From Companilactobacillus kimchii DSM 13961 = JCM 10707 (lineage in GTDB: Bacteria; Bacillota; Bacilli; Lactobacillales; Lactobacillaceae), in the NCBI RefSeq assembly GCF_001435445.1, contig NZ_AZDH01000018.1:1-64000 (forward strand): a stretch of DNA of 64,000 nucleotides, written 5' to 3'. Below the pieces are notes generated by a model. The model was given only the letters and a program-made list of their open reading frames with translations. It was not told the DNA's origin and did no database searches. How positions within the stretch are numbered: the stretch's first letter is position 1; each line of letters opens with the position of its first letter. Shown in pieces: positions 56,925 to 64,000 of this stretch. A program made the translations under genes and the position numbers.

Positions 56925-57051
56925 CAGAGAGTAGAGCAAGCCTGGTTAGATTCTGAGCATTTGCAAGACTTTGTAAATTGACTGCGCAGCAGGCAGTTTG
57001 TGAAGTCAGGCAAAGCACAGGAATTTGGCTTGCATAGCTCGTTTCCACTAT
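56925..57051 (+). repeat. Structured intergenic repeat, full-length divergent copy D
   Basis: Same plan as copy B: outer GAGCAAGCC / GGCTTGCATAGCTC, middle TTTGC/GCAAA, and a central arm. The central arm sequence is different (GACTT...GACTGC with GCAGTT...AAGTC), yet it still pairs. It follows copy C after 2 nt, so C and D are in tandem. The rest of 57052-57303 shows no gene. Confidence 0.8.
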
Positions 57052-57303
57052 AAACCATGGTTATTAACAAACGGTAACCATTTTACTCCAAGATTAAAAA
57101 GTTTCTCCAAAGAAATTGTTAAACCAATAAATATAAAAACTACTTAAATATAAATATAAGAAAAACACTAAAAATTAGACGAATATAAGCAACAAAGTAT
57201 GGGTAAATCAGTAGGCGGGTTTGCCCATTTTTTTGTCCTAAAAAGATACTCTTGGCACGTTAAAATAAATAAAAAGTTAATTGTAAATGGTTACAAATAT
57301 TGG

Positions 57304-57312
57304 TGCTATAAT
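57304..57312 (+). promoter_or_regulatory. Extended -10 promoter of a membrane protein gene
   Basis: TGCTATAAT is a perfect extended -10 box, 31 nt before the chosen start at 57343. It shows that the longer frame from 57199 is not used. Confidence 0.6.
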
Positions 57313-57342
57313 AATCTCGAAAAATATATAGAGGCGATTATT

Positions 57343-57900
57343 ATGATGCAGTTTGGAAAAAAAGTTAGTCTCAGACCATTATTGATTAGTTTGTTTATTG
57401 GCTTTATACCCGGAAATATTGCTTACGTGTTCTCTCAAAATGGTTGGGTAGGTTTCTTTGTTGGGCTTTGTTTCTTTAGTATTATATTTTTTGCTCACTA
57501 TTATCCTGAATTACCTGAATTATTCAGTTATTGGCAATTCGATGGGGAAACTCTTAAATACAATAATATGACTAGTCCTAAAAAGAGATTAGCTATGATG
57601 TTTTTCCCAAGTTTTATCAAAATGGATACAATCAAAAAATCTCAAATAAAATCGGTTAAATTAATGGGAAATGTGAAAAATCAAGCAGAACTTCCTTCAA
57701 TGGTTCCATTTTCTAATGCTTATAGTATTTTCTATTCACGTTTATCAATGATGAAGAATCCTGTAGGTATTGAGATTACAACTACTGACGATAAGAAAAT
57801 TTATTTGAACGCTGCTAGAGATTATGCTTATGATAAAGAAAAAGCAGTTAAAGAAATTAATAGTTTTATGGGTGATTTTTCAAGCTTGAAGAGTGCATAA
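57343..57900 (+). CDS. Hypothetical membrane protein with PH-like domain
   Basis: The 185-residue form starting at 57343 has AGAGGCG 8 nt upstream. Two membrane segments (about 10-30 and 35-55) are followed by a soluble domain, with a beta-rich pattern (YWQFDGETLKYNNM, IKSVKLMGNV, VGIEITTTDDKKIYLN). That recalls bacterial PH-like or EbsA-type domains. I do not recognise a named family. Monocistronic by spacing. Confidence 0.65.
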   Translation: MMQFGKKVSLRPLLISLFIGFIPGNIAYVFSQNGWVGFFVGLCFFSIIFFAHYYPELPELFSYWQFDGETLKYNNMTSPKKRLAMMFFPSFIKMDTIKKSQIKSVKLMGNVKNQAELPSMVPFSNAYSIFYSRLSMMKNPVGIEITTTDDKKIYLNAARDYAYDKEKAVKEINSFMGDFSSLKSA

Positions 57901-58013
57901 GATTTTTCAAATCATCATGAATACTTTGAATCTGACCGTCTATTATCGGTAAAACGTGGTATATTGTCATATAGAAAAGCGGTTACACAATTTATTCAAA
58001 GGGATGATGAATA

Positions 58014-58283
58014 ATGGATGATGTACCAAAAACGGTTGGACAAATAAGTTGGTTTGAGGGAGAAATTGTTACGATTGATTTTGGTCGATCAGTTAATTTC
58101 GATCCAAAACAGTATTCGGAATTAACTAACTTGGGGCGTTGGATAGATGCTGATGATCTATCAAAGTTTTATTTAGTTAAAAAGGCTGAAGCAGTCTTTC
58201 CAGATGATATTATCAATCAAGTTTTAGGTAGATTGAATTTGAATGGTTATGAATTGATTCACAGTAACGCTACATACGCATAA
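58014..58283 (+). CDS. Small hypothetical protein
   Basis: An 89-residue acidic soluble protein with no membrane segment or signal. The sequence (IVTIDFGRSVNFDPKQYSEL, RWIDADDLSKFYLV) matches no family I can name. AAAGGGATGATG precedes the ATG. It is followed by a strong bidirectional terminator. Confidence 0.6.
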   Translation: MDDVPKTVGQISWFEGEIVTIDFGRSVNFDPKQYSELTNLGRWIDADDLSKFYLVKKAEAVFPDDIINQVLGRLNLNGYELIHSNATYA

Positions 58284-58287
58284 GGCT

Positions 58288-58341
58288 AAAATAAATAGGA
58301 GTAGGCAATCATAATTGATTACCTGCTCCTATTTATTATTG
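58288..58341. terminator. Bidirectional terminator
   Basis: AATAAATAGGAGTAGGCAATCA pairs along almost its full length with the following arm, around a short loop. It separates the small hypothetical gene from a converging hydrolase. Confidence 0.85.
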
Positions 58342-58824
58342 GAAAGTTACGTACTTTTGGTCCCAGATATTTTCAAAAAATGAAATTGTATTTTCAGCAA
58401 TCATATAGTTGTTGTCAAAAGTAGTTGTCATATCGTGTTCCATGATGATTTTGTATCCTAATCCATGAGCCATGATAATTGTGGCATTACAACAATACTC
58501 TGTTTGAGCACCACAGATTTCAATAGTTTTGATGCCGTTATCCTTGAGTACCTTTTCCAAATCAGTTTTGTAAAAAGCATTGGGATGTGTTTTCTCAACA
58601 ATTCTATCGTCATCTTTTCGGTCTAATTTATCGGATAGTTGCCAAAGGTCGCTATCACGTTCTAAGTCTTGGTCGTGATGCTGAATAAAAATAATGGGTA
58701 GGTTGGCTTGTCGATATTCATCGATACGATGATTAATATTATTAATCAAATCATTGAAATTATAACTGTATTGGAGAGCTTTCTGCATATCTATAACTAA
58801 AAGTGCTTCCGCCATTTTTGGCAT
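58336..58824 (-). CDS. Isochorismatase-like cysteine hydrolase
   Basis: A 162-residue alpha/beta hydrolase of the isochorismatase/nicotinamidase superfamily. The triad is Asp12 (VIDMQ), Lys78 (VEKTHPNAF) and Cys111 (TEYCCNAT). Nicotinamidases have metal-binding histidines after the Asp which are not clear here, so a general cysteine hydrolase is the safer name. AAGGGAAG precedes the ATG. It stands alone. Confidence 0.88.
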   Translation of the reverse strand: MPKMAEALLVIDMQKALQYSYNFNDLINNINHRIDEYRQANLPIIFIQHHDQDLERDSDLWQLSDKLDRKDDDRIVEKTHPNAFYKTDLEKVLKDNGIKTIEICGAQTEYCCNATIIMAHGLGYKIIMEHDMTTTFDNNYMIAENTISFFENIWDQKYVTFQ

Positions 58825-58920
58825 AAGACCACTTCCCTTAAAGTTTTTTTATAACTTGAGATTAACATTAACGTAATCGATATGGAAGCGATATCCGTTG
58901 CTTTTCGTCGTATTAAAAAA

Positions 58921-58950
58921 TTGGCGACTGTGATTAATTCGTTTTATAAT
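58921..58950 (+). promoter_or_regulatory. Promoter of the LCP gene
   Basis: TTGGCG, an 18-nt spacer and a perfect TATAAT, 28 nt before the start codon. Confidence 0.55.
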
Positions 58951-58978
58951 GGGGAATAATAAATTTTAAGGTAAAAAA

Positions 58979-60001
58979 ATGAAAAAATTAAAAATAGTTT
59001 CTATTATTATAGGTGTAATTCTTGTCGTCGTTTTGGCGGTAGGGGGAGTTTTCGCTTATCGAACCCAGCAGGCATTGAATTCCTTGGATACGAATAAGAC
59101 TAGTGTTTCACAAAAGATCAGTCAGGGTAAACCTTTTTCTATCTTACTTTTAGGCGCTGATACGGGTGCTGATGGTCGTGTCGATCGTGGTAATTCGGAT
59201 ACAATGATGTTATTGACCTTGAATCCAAAGAAAAAGAATACTGTTGCCTATTCGATTCCGCGTGATGCTTTGGCTGAAATGGTCGGTGATAAGCAAAAGA
59301 ACGTTCAAAAAATAAATGCAGCATATAATATTGGTTTATCTGATATGGCCAAAAATACAGTTGGTAGTCTATTAGGTGTGCCAGTTGATTATCACGTTGC
59401 TATCAACATGGACGCATTGAAGAAGACTGTTGATTTTGTCGGCGGTGTAACGGTTAAGAGTGATTTGAAAGTTTCTTTTGATGGTGTAACGATTCCTAAG
59501 GGTACGCATCATTTAAATGGTAAACAAGCATTAACTTATGCTCGAATGCGTTATCAAGATCCACGTGGCGACTATGGTCGTCAAGTACGACAACAACAAG
59601 TTTTAAAGGCCGTTGTTGCTAAATTGGAATCACCAAAATATTTAGTGAAAATTCCAGATTTAATTAAGGATTTAGGCAAAGATATAAGTACAGATTTAAC
59701 TTCAAAAGAAATTGATGAGATCATTTTGAAATATCATAATAGTGCTGACAATATGGACTTCAATCAGATTCAAGGGAAAACAGCTTGGATCAATCAGAGT
59801 TCTTATCAAATTTTGCCAACTTCAACTATGCAAAATGCTTCTAATAATTTAAGAGACAATTTAGGTTTGGATCCTCAAACATTGAGTAATACTGAAACTA
59901 AGTTGAATGCTAAAAATAAAAAATTCTTCGCGAGCGAAGATGATATTGACTATGATACGTTTGGGTTGGATACAACGCATTATACCGATAGTACATACTA
60001 G
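58979..60001 (+). CDS. LytR-CpsA-Psr (LCP) family cell wall ligase
   Basis: A 340-residue membrane-anchored protein. One N-terminal membrane helix (about 5-27) is followed by the LCP domain (about 48-230). LLLGADTGADGRVDRGNSDT and YSIPRDALAEM hold the Asp and Arg residues that bind the polyprenyl pyrophosphate head group. QALTYARMRYQDPRGDYGR lies near 180-200. These enzymes attach teichoic acids or polysaccharides to peptidoglycan. The C-terminal tail is rich in D, T and Y. The ribosome binding site is weak (TAAGG). Confidence 0.92.
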   Translation: MKKLKIVSIIIGVILVVVLAVGGVFAYRTQQALNSLDTNKTSVSQKISQGKPFSILLLGADTGADGRVDRGNSDTMMLLTLNPKKKNTVAYSIPRDALAEMVGDKQKNVQKINAAYNIGLSDMAKNTVGSLLGVPVDYHVAINMDALKKTVDFVGGVTVKSDLKVSFDGVTIPKGTHHLNGKQALTYARMRYQDPRGDYGRQVRQQQVLKAVVAKLESPKYLVKIPDLIKDLGKDISTDLTSKEIDEIILKYHNSADNMDFNQIQGKTAWINQSSYQILPTSTMQNASNNLRDNLGLDPQTLSNTETKLNAKNKKFFASEDDIDYDTFGLDTTHYTDSTY

Positions 60002-60025
60002 GAAATAAGAGAAGTTTAAATATAA

Positions 60026-60113
60026 AAATAACGACATCTATTCAGAATGTAATCTTCTACGTACATTAATACGGGAAGAATAAATTCTTATAATGGATGT
60101 CGTTTTTTAATTT
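60026..60113. terminator. Bidirectional terminator between LCP and GntR genes
   Basis: AACGACATC pairs with GATGTCGTT at the ends of a long hairpin with weak inner pairing, followed by six T. Confidence 0.7.
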
Positions 60114-60122
60114 ATAAAATAT

Positions 60123-60848
60123 TTATAACGTTATATCGGCAGTAATTGAACTGGTTTTGTAAGGGAAACGTGATTCAGAAATTTCGAATGGTTGACCATC
60201 GTCGAGATAACTCAACTGACGGATCACCAAAACAGGTTGTTCGACTTTAGTAGCAATACCAGTTTCAACATCCTCTGGGGTGGCGGCTCCGGCACTGATA
60301 ATTCTGTGTGTGCCTTCGATACTTAGACCATCCTTTTGAAGGTGTGCATAAATTGAACCTTCTAGAACTGCTTTAGTCAAAGTTGTAATAGAAGTAGGCA
60401 TAATAGTATGTTCATATGCAAAAACTTCACCATTAACGAACCGTACACGACGGATGACATAAACTGGTTCAGTTGGTGCAATGATCAATTGGTCCGCCTC
60501 TTTAGCAGTAGGGATGCGAGCCGATAGTTCTAAGACTTTACTAGTAACCTTTTTACCCTGATTAGTTAAAGTGGCACCAAAGGGTTTATCAATAGGGGAA
60601 ACCTTACCGAATTTACTAGAATTAATTTCAGGATTGTAATCCTTCCGGACAAAAGTTCCAGAACCTCTTTTTGAATAAACCATACCCTCAACGATTAAAA
60701 GTTGTAGAGCCTTGTGGACCGTGATTCTTGTTGTATTGTAATCTGCTGCAATTTGATTTTGGTCGGGCATCAATTCTCCAGGTGCGTATTTTCCGGAATT
60801 GATCTCTTTTCTTAAACCGTCAGCAACTTCCTTATATTTGTACGCCAT
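60123..60848 (-). CDS. GntR-family regulator (HTH plus UTRA)
   Basis: A 241-residue HutC/TreR-type regulator, the same length as its paralogue at 36015-36740. The winged HTH has YKEVADGLRKEINSGKYAPG and TTRITVHKALQLLIVEGMVY, and the UTRA domain (about 95-235) would bind a phosphosugar. It is divergent from a GH1-EIIC operon, as is its paralogue. AGGAGAAAA precedes the ATG. Confidence 0.9.
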   Translation of the reverse strand: MAYKYKEVADGLRKEINSGKYAPGELMPDQNQIAADYNTTRITVHKALQLLIVEGMVYSKRGSGTFVRKDYNPEINSSKFGKVSPIDKPFGATLTNQGKKVTSKVLELSARIPTAKEADQLIIAPTEPVYVIRRVRFVNGEVFAYEHTIMPTSITTLTKAVLEGSIYAHLQKDGLSIEGTHRIISAGAATPEDVETGIATKVEQPVLVIRQLSYLDDGQPFEISESRFPYKTSSITADITL

Positions 60849-60919
60849 GATATTTTTCTCCTAAAACTCACTCTTCGACCTAAGTTTAGCATTAAAGTAA
60901 AAGTTTTTCGCTTTATTTT

Positions 60920-60935
60920 AAAAGTATATACTTTT
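60920..60935. promoter_or_regulatory. 16-bp perfect palindrome, GntR operator candidate
   Basis: AAAAGTATATACTTTT is its own reverse complement and lies between the divergent GntR and GH1 genes, 14 nt before the -35 box. AT-rich dyads with TATA centres are usual for HutC/TreR regulators. Confidence 0.6.
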
Positions 60936-60948
60936 CTAAAAGAAAGTG

Positions 60949-60989
60949 TTTACATGTCTAAAAAATATTGTATACTGTAAACGTATTCA
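60949..60989 (+). promoter_or_regulatory. Promoter of the second GH1-EIIC operon with cre-like site
   Basis: TTTACA, 16 nt, TATACT. The cre-like CTGTAAACGTATTCA (60975-60989) overlaps the -10 box and matches the CcpA consensus at 14 of 15 positions. A related sequence sits in the paralogous promoter at 35898-35926. Confidence 0.7.
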
Positions 60990-61009
60990 AAAAACGTGGG
61001 GTGAAAAAA

Positions 61010-62392
61010 ATGACAAATAAATTACCGGATAATTTCTTCTGGGGTAATTCAACTTCAAGTATGCAAACTGAGGGTGCTTGGAATGTCGGTGGTAAAGGTA
61101 AATCTGTTTATGATGTAAGGCCAGCTACAGAGAATTCTTCTGATTGGCACGATGCTATTGATGAGTACCATCGTTACAATGAAGACTTTGATTTGATGGC
61201 TAAGCAGGGAATGAACTGCTACCGTTTCCAAATTTCTTGGAGTCGTGTAAATCCTACTGGCGATGGTGATTTCAATGAAGAGGGCATTGAATTTTACAAC
61301 AAGTTGATTGATGCCTTGTTAGCCAAGAATATTACACCGATGATTTGTTTGTATCATTTTGATATGCCATTGAATTTGGCTGAGAAATATAATGGATTTT
61401 TGTCACGTCATGTTGTGGATGCATTTGTTCGTTATAGTACTGAAATGGTTAAACGTTTTGGTGATCGTGTGAAATATTGGATTACATTTAATGAACAAAA
61501 TCTTTATTCCATGGGTGAGGCATTCAGAATTGCTGGCTATTTAAAGGGTGATGAAACTGATGATGAGTTGTATCAAATCAGTCATCACGTTATGTTGGCT
61601 CATGCTGGTGTTGCTAATTACATTCATGAGAATACAGATTGTCAAATTGGTGGGATGCTGGCATATAGTGAGGTTTATCCAGCATCACCAAATCCTAAAG
61701 ATATTTTATACGCTCGCCAAATCAATGAATTTCTTAACCGTAATTTGTTGGACGTATTCGTTTATGGACGTTATTCAAATGAAGTTTTGACCTTTGTTAA
61801 AAATCACCATATTGATATGGATTATCAACCAGATGATGACAAGGTTTTGATCAAGGTAACATCTGATTTTATCGCTTTCAGTTATTACCGTAGCGATACG
61901 ATCAGTTCTGAAATGGTTCCTGAAGGAACTATTCCCAATTATTACCTTGATAAAGGTGTTAAGAAGAATCCATTCTTGGAGACCTCAGAATTTGGTTGGC
62001 AAATTGATCCATTAGGGTTCAGAGATATTTTGACAAAAGTCTACAACGAATATGGTGTACCAATGTTCCCAATTGAAAATGGAATCGGTGTTCGTGAAGA
62101 ATTCGATGGCAGTGAAATTGAGGATGATTATCGTATCAAATATCACCGTGACCATATTCAAGCTATGGAAGACGCAATCTTTGAAGACGGCGTTGAAGTT
62201 TTAGGATATTTGGGTTGGGGGCTAATTGATATCCCTAGTTCAAGTGGAAATATGGACAAGCGTTACGGAACTGTTTACGTCAACCGTACAAATCACGATC
62301 TCAAAGATATGAAACGTGTGCCAAAGAAGAGTTATTGGTGGTTGAAACACGTGATTGAGACTAATGGGGGTGATTTATCAGATTTGAAGTAA
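61010..62392 (+). CDS. 6-phospho-beta-glucosidase, GH1
   Basis: A 460-residue GH1 enzyme. The frame opens at 60968 inside the promoter, so the ATG at 61010, 7 nt after GTGGGGTG, is used. WGNSTSSMQTEGAWNVGGKG opens the barrel, ITFNEQN has the acid/base and PIENGIGV the nucleophile. It is closely related to the enzyme at 34500-35870. It cleaves 6-phospho-beta-glucosides imported by the EIIC encoded 37 nt downstream. Confidence 0.92.
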   Translation: MTNKLPDNFFWGNSTSSMQTEGAWNVGGKGKSVYDVRPATENSSDWHDAIDEYHRYNEDFDLMAKQGMNCYRFQISWSRVNPTGDGDFNEEGIEFYNKLIDALLAKNITPMICLYHFDMPLNLAEKYNGFLSRHVVDAFVRYSTEMVKRFGDRVKYWITFNEQNLYSMGEAFRIAGYLKGDETDDELYQISHHVMLAHAGVANYIHENTDCQIGGMLAYSEVYPASPNPKDILYARQINEFLNRNLLDVFVYGRYSNEVLTFVKNHHIDMDYQPDDDKVLIKVTSDFIAFSYYRSDTISSEMVPEGTIPNYYLDKGVKKNPFLETSEFGWQIDPLGFRDILTKVYNEYGVPMFPIENGIGVREEFDGSEIEDDYRIKYHRDHIQAMEDAIFEDGVEVLGYLGWGLIDIPSSSGNMDKRYGTVYVNRTNHDLKDMKRVPKKSYWWLKHVIETNGGDLSDLK

Positions 62393-62429
62393 GTAACTGA
62401 TTTAAAAAAACTTTTTCGGGGGCGAAAGT

Positions 62430-63749
62430 ATGTCATTACAGAATTCCAAAGCTGCAGATAAGTTTGCGACCTTTGCAGCCAAAATGGGTGCCCAAATTCA
62501 TTTACGTTCATTACGTGATGCGTTTGCCACTATCATGCCGCTTTATATCCTTGCTGGATTAGCGGTTCTATTAAATAACACAGTCTTTACTTGGATCTTT
62601 AAAGGTAAGACATTATTGCATGTTCAATATTGGGGAACCTTATTGAGTAATGCGACATTAAATATTTCAGGTATTTTAATTGCAGCTATGATTGGTTACT
62701 GTTTAGCTAAAAACAGACGTTTCGATAATCCAATTTCTGCTGCATTGGTATCAATGTCTGCTTTAGTAACTATGATGCCAAATACAGTTAAATTAATTCC
62801 AGATGGTGCTAAAAAAGCAGTCGATGTTTCAGCTGTTTTGCCATTTACTAACCTAGGTACAGGAGCAATGTTTGCCGGTGTTATCGTTGGTTTGATTGCT
62901 ACTGAAGCCTTTGTCAGAATTTCTAGAATTAAAAAATTACAAGTTCACTTAGGTGAAAATGTACCACCAGCTGTTGGTAAATCATTTGATGTTTTGATTC
63001 CTATGATCATCGTCTTATCATGTTCAGCTATTATTTCAGCACTACTTTACAATTTGTCAGGAATGAATTTGATCAACTTGATCACAACATTCATTCAAGA
63101 ACCACTCCGTCATATCGGAACAGGTATCTGGGGAGTTATTATTCTTTACTCACTAGGTAACTTACTCTGGTTATTCGGTATTCACCAATCAGTTATTTAC
63201 AGTTCAATTCTAGAACCACTTTTGATCATCAATATTACACAAAACATTGCCGCATATAATGCCGGTAAAGCAATTCCTAATATTATCAACGTTTCCCAAG
63301 TTCAAACTTACGGTTTGATGGGTGGTTCTGGTTCAACACTTTGTTTACTAGTTGCTACATTCCTAGTTGGACACAGTGCCGTAACTAAGAACGTTGCTAA
63401 ATTATCAATTGCACCTGGATTCTTTAACATCAACGAACCTGTTATCTTCGGTTACCCAATCGTTTATAACATTTCACTAGCTATCCCATTTGTACTTGTA
63501 CCTGTTATGGGTCTTGTAATTAGTTATGTAACAACTGTTTTAGGTTGGATGAGCCCATGTGTTATCCAAGTTCCATGGACTACACCAATTGGATTCAGTG
63601 CTTTCCTAGCTACAGCTGGTGACTGGCGTGCTGTTGTTATTCAATTGATTACCTTTGTATTAGGTGTTCTAGTATACATCCCATTCGTTATGATCAACGA
63701 TAAGGTTCTTTCAAAAGAAAACCAAGGTATGGATGTCAAAGAAGCTTAA
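62430..63749 (+). CDS. PTS EIIC, lactose/cellobiose family
   Basis: A 439-residue permease, a close paralogue of 33165-34484 (same length, same LRSLRDAFA and GAKKAVDVS). It has GIHQ with His252 and NINEP with Glu336. Like the others it lacks EIIA and EIIB. CGGGGGCG before the ATG supports the start. It is the last gene of the GH1 operon. Confidence 0.9.
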   Translation: MSLQNSKAADKFATFAAKMGAQIHLRSLRDAFATIMPLYILAGLAVLLNNTVFTWIFKGKTLLHVQYWGTLLSNATLNISGILIAAMIGYCLAKNRRFDNPISAALVSMSALVTMMPNTVKLIPDGAKKAVDVSAVLPFTNLGTGAMFAGVIVGLIATEAFVRISRIKKLQVHLGENVPPAVGKSFDVLIPMIIVLSCSAIISALLYNLSGMNLINLITTFIQEPLRHIGTGIWGVIILYSLGNLLWLFGIHQSVIYSSILEPLLIINITQNIAAYNAGKAIPNIINVSQVQTYGLMGGSGSTLCLLVATFLVGHSAVTKNVAKLSIAPGFFNINEPVIFGYPIVYNISLAIPFVLVPVMGLVISYVTTVLGWMSPCVIQVPWTTPIGFSAFLATAGDWRAVVIQLITFVLGVLVYIPFVMINDKVLSKENQGMDVKEA

Positions 63750-63773
63750 TTAGATGTTTTAATCACTTAACTT

Positions 63774-63812
63774 ATACTCTATGAATTTTTAATTCATAGA
63801 GTATTTTTTTGT
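63774..63812 (+). terminator. Terminator of the second GH1-EIIC operon
   Basis: ATACTCTATGAATT pairs exactly with AATTCATAGAGTAT around a TTT loop, then a T-run. The remaining 63813-64000 shows no supported gene. Confidence 0.9.
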
Positions 63813-64000
63813 TTAAAAAAGTTAATTAGTTTGGTGGACAATGTGTGAAATTAATATGCCATCTGTAGTAGATATCAAATAATAGATACGTAAAAAGTTA
63901 TTTTCATGATACTAATTATTAAAGAAAGTACGCTTTAAAATTTGAACAAAGTTTTGTATATATAATGAAATCCTCAAACTAATTAATGGTTAATTAAAGC

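Noticed and set aside
57199-57342. N-terminal extension of the PH-like membrane protein frame
   Set aside because: An extended -10 promoter lies inside it and a good ribosome binding site stands before the ATG at 57343.

Overview
The window looks like chromosomal DNA of an AT-rich Gram-positive lactic acid bacterium. My best guess is Lactobacillaceae, probably Companilactobacillus or a close relative. This rests on strong GGAGG-type ribosome binding sites, low GC, many lactose/cellobiose-family PTS permeases and 6-phospho-beta-glucosidases, an oppDFBCA operon and an LCP-family wall protein. The genus is an inference. No rRNA, tRNA, CRISPR array, transposase or integrase was seen.

Layout. 1-6.3 kb: DoxX-like membrane protein, GNAT acetyltransferase, aldo/keto reductase, a baeRF-like protein, a maltose-type O-acetyltransferase, two NmrA-like Rossmann proteins and a flavodoxin. 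6.3-12.3 kb: oligopeptide ABC operon on the minus strand with a good promoter. 12.3-14.3 kb: membrane-anchored hypothetical and a divergent pair of small HTH proteins around a 19-bp palindrome. 14.3-18.4 kb: a GH65 disaccharide phosphorylase broken by one in-frame TAA, an SDR and an RpiR regulator.

18.4-36.8 kb is a beta-glycoside island. It holds EIIC-GH1-ROK kinase, EIIC, AraC, EIIC-GH3, AraC divergent from EIIBC-GH2 (beta-glucuronidase), and EIIC/GH1 divergent from a GntR regulator. The last cassette has a paralogue at 60.1-63.8 kb. The stand-alone EIICs have no EIIA or EIIB in the window, so they must borrow these from elsewhere. CcpA (cre)-like sites and palindromes lie in several of the promoters.

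37.0-46.3 kb holds an unusual split locus. One operon encodes a membrane acyltransferase, an adenylate-forming ligase and a NitT/TauT-type binding protein. The facing operon encodes a second ligase, the matching ABC permease and its ATPase. Between them lie three HTH-membrane regulators and a SecB-like protein. The set reads as import of a small acid followed by activation and acyl transfer, substrate unknown.

46.4-60 kb: two-component system, MFS exporter, Fur-type regulator next to a zinc/manganese ABC importer with a palindromic operator, PerR-like/ArsC operon, two VIT-type metal transporters, CsoR-like repressor divergent from a thioredoxin, an isochorismatase-like hydrolase and an LCP protein.

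The least explained feature is a family of about 130-bp structured intergenic repeats at 4972-5103, 55881-56011 and 56925-57051. A deleted copy lies at 56846-56922 and a remnant at 46391-46442. The copies keep nested base-pairing while the arm sequences change.
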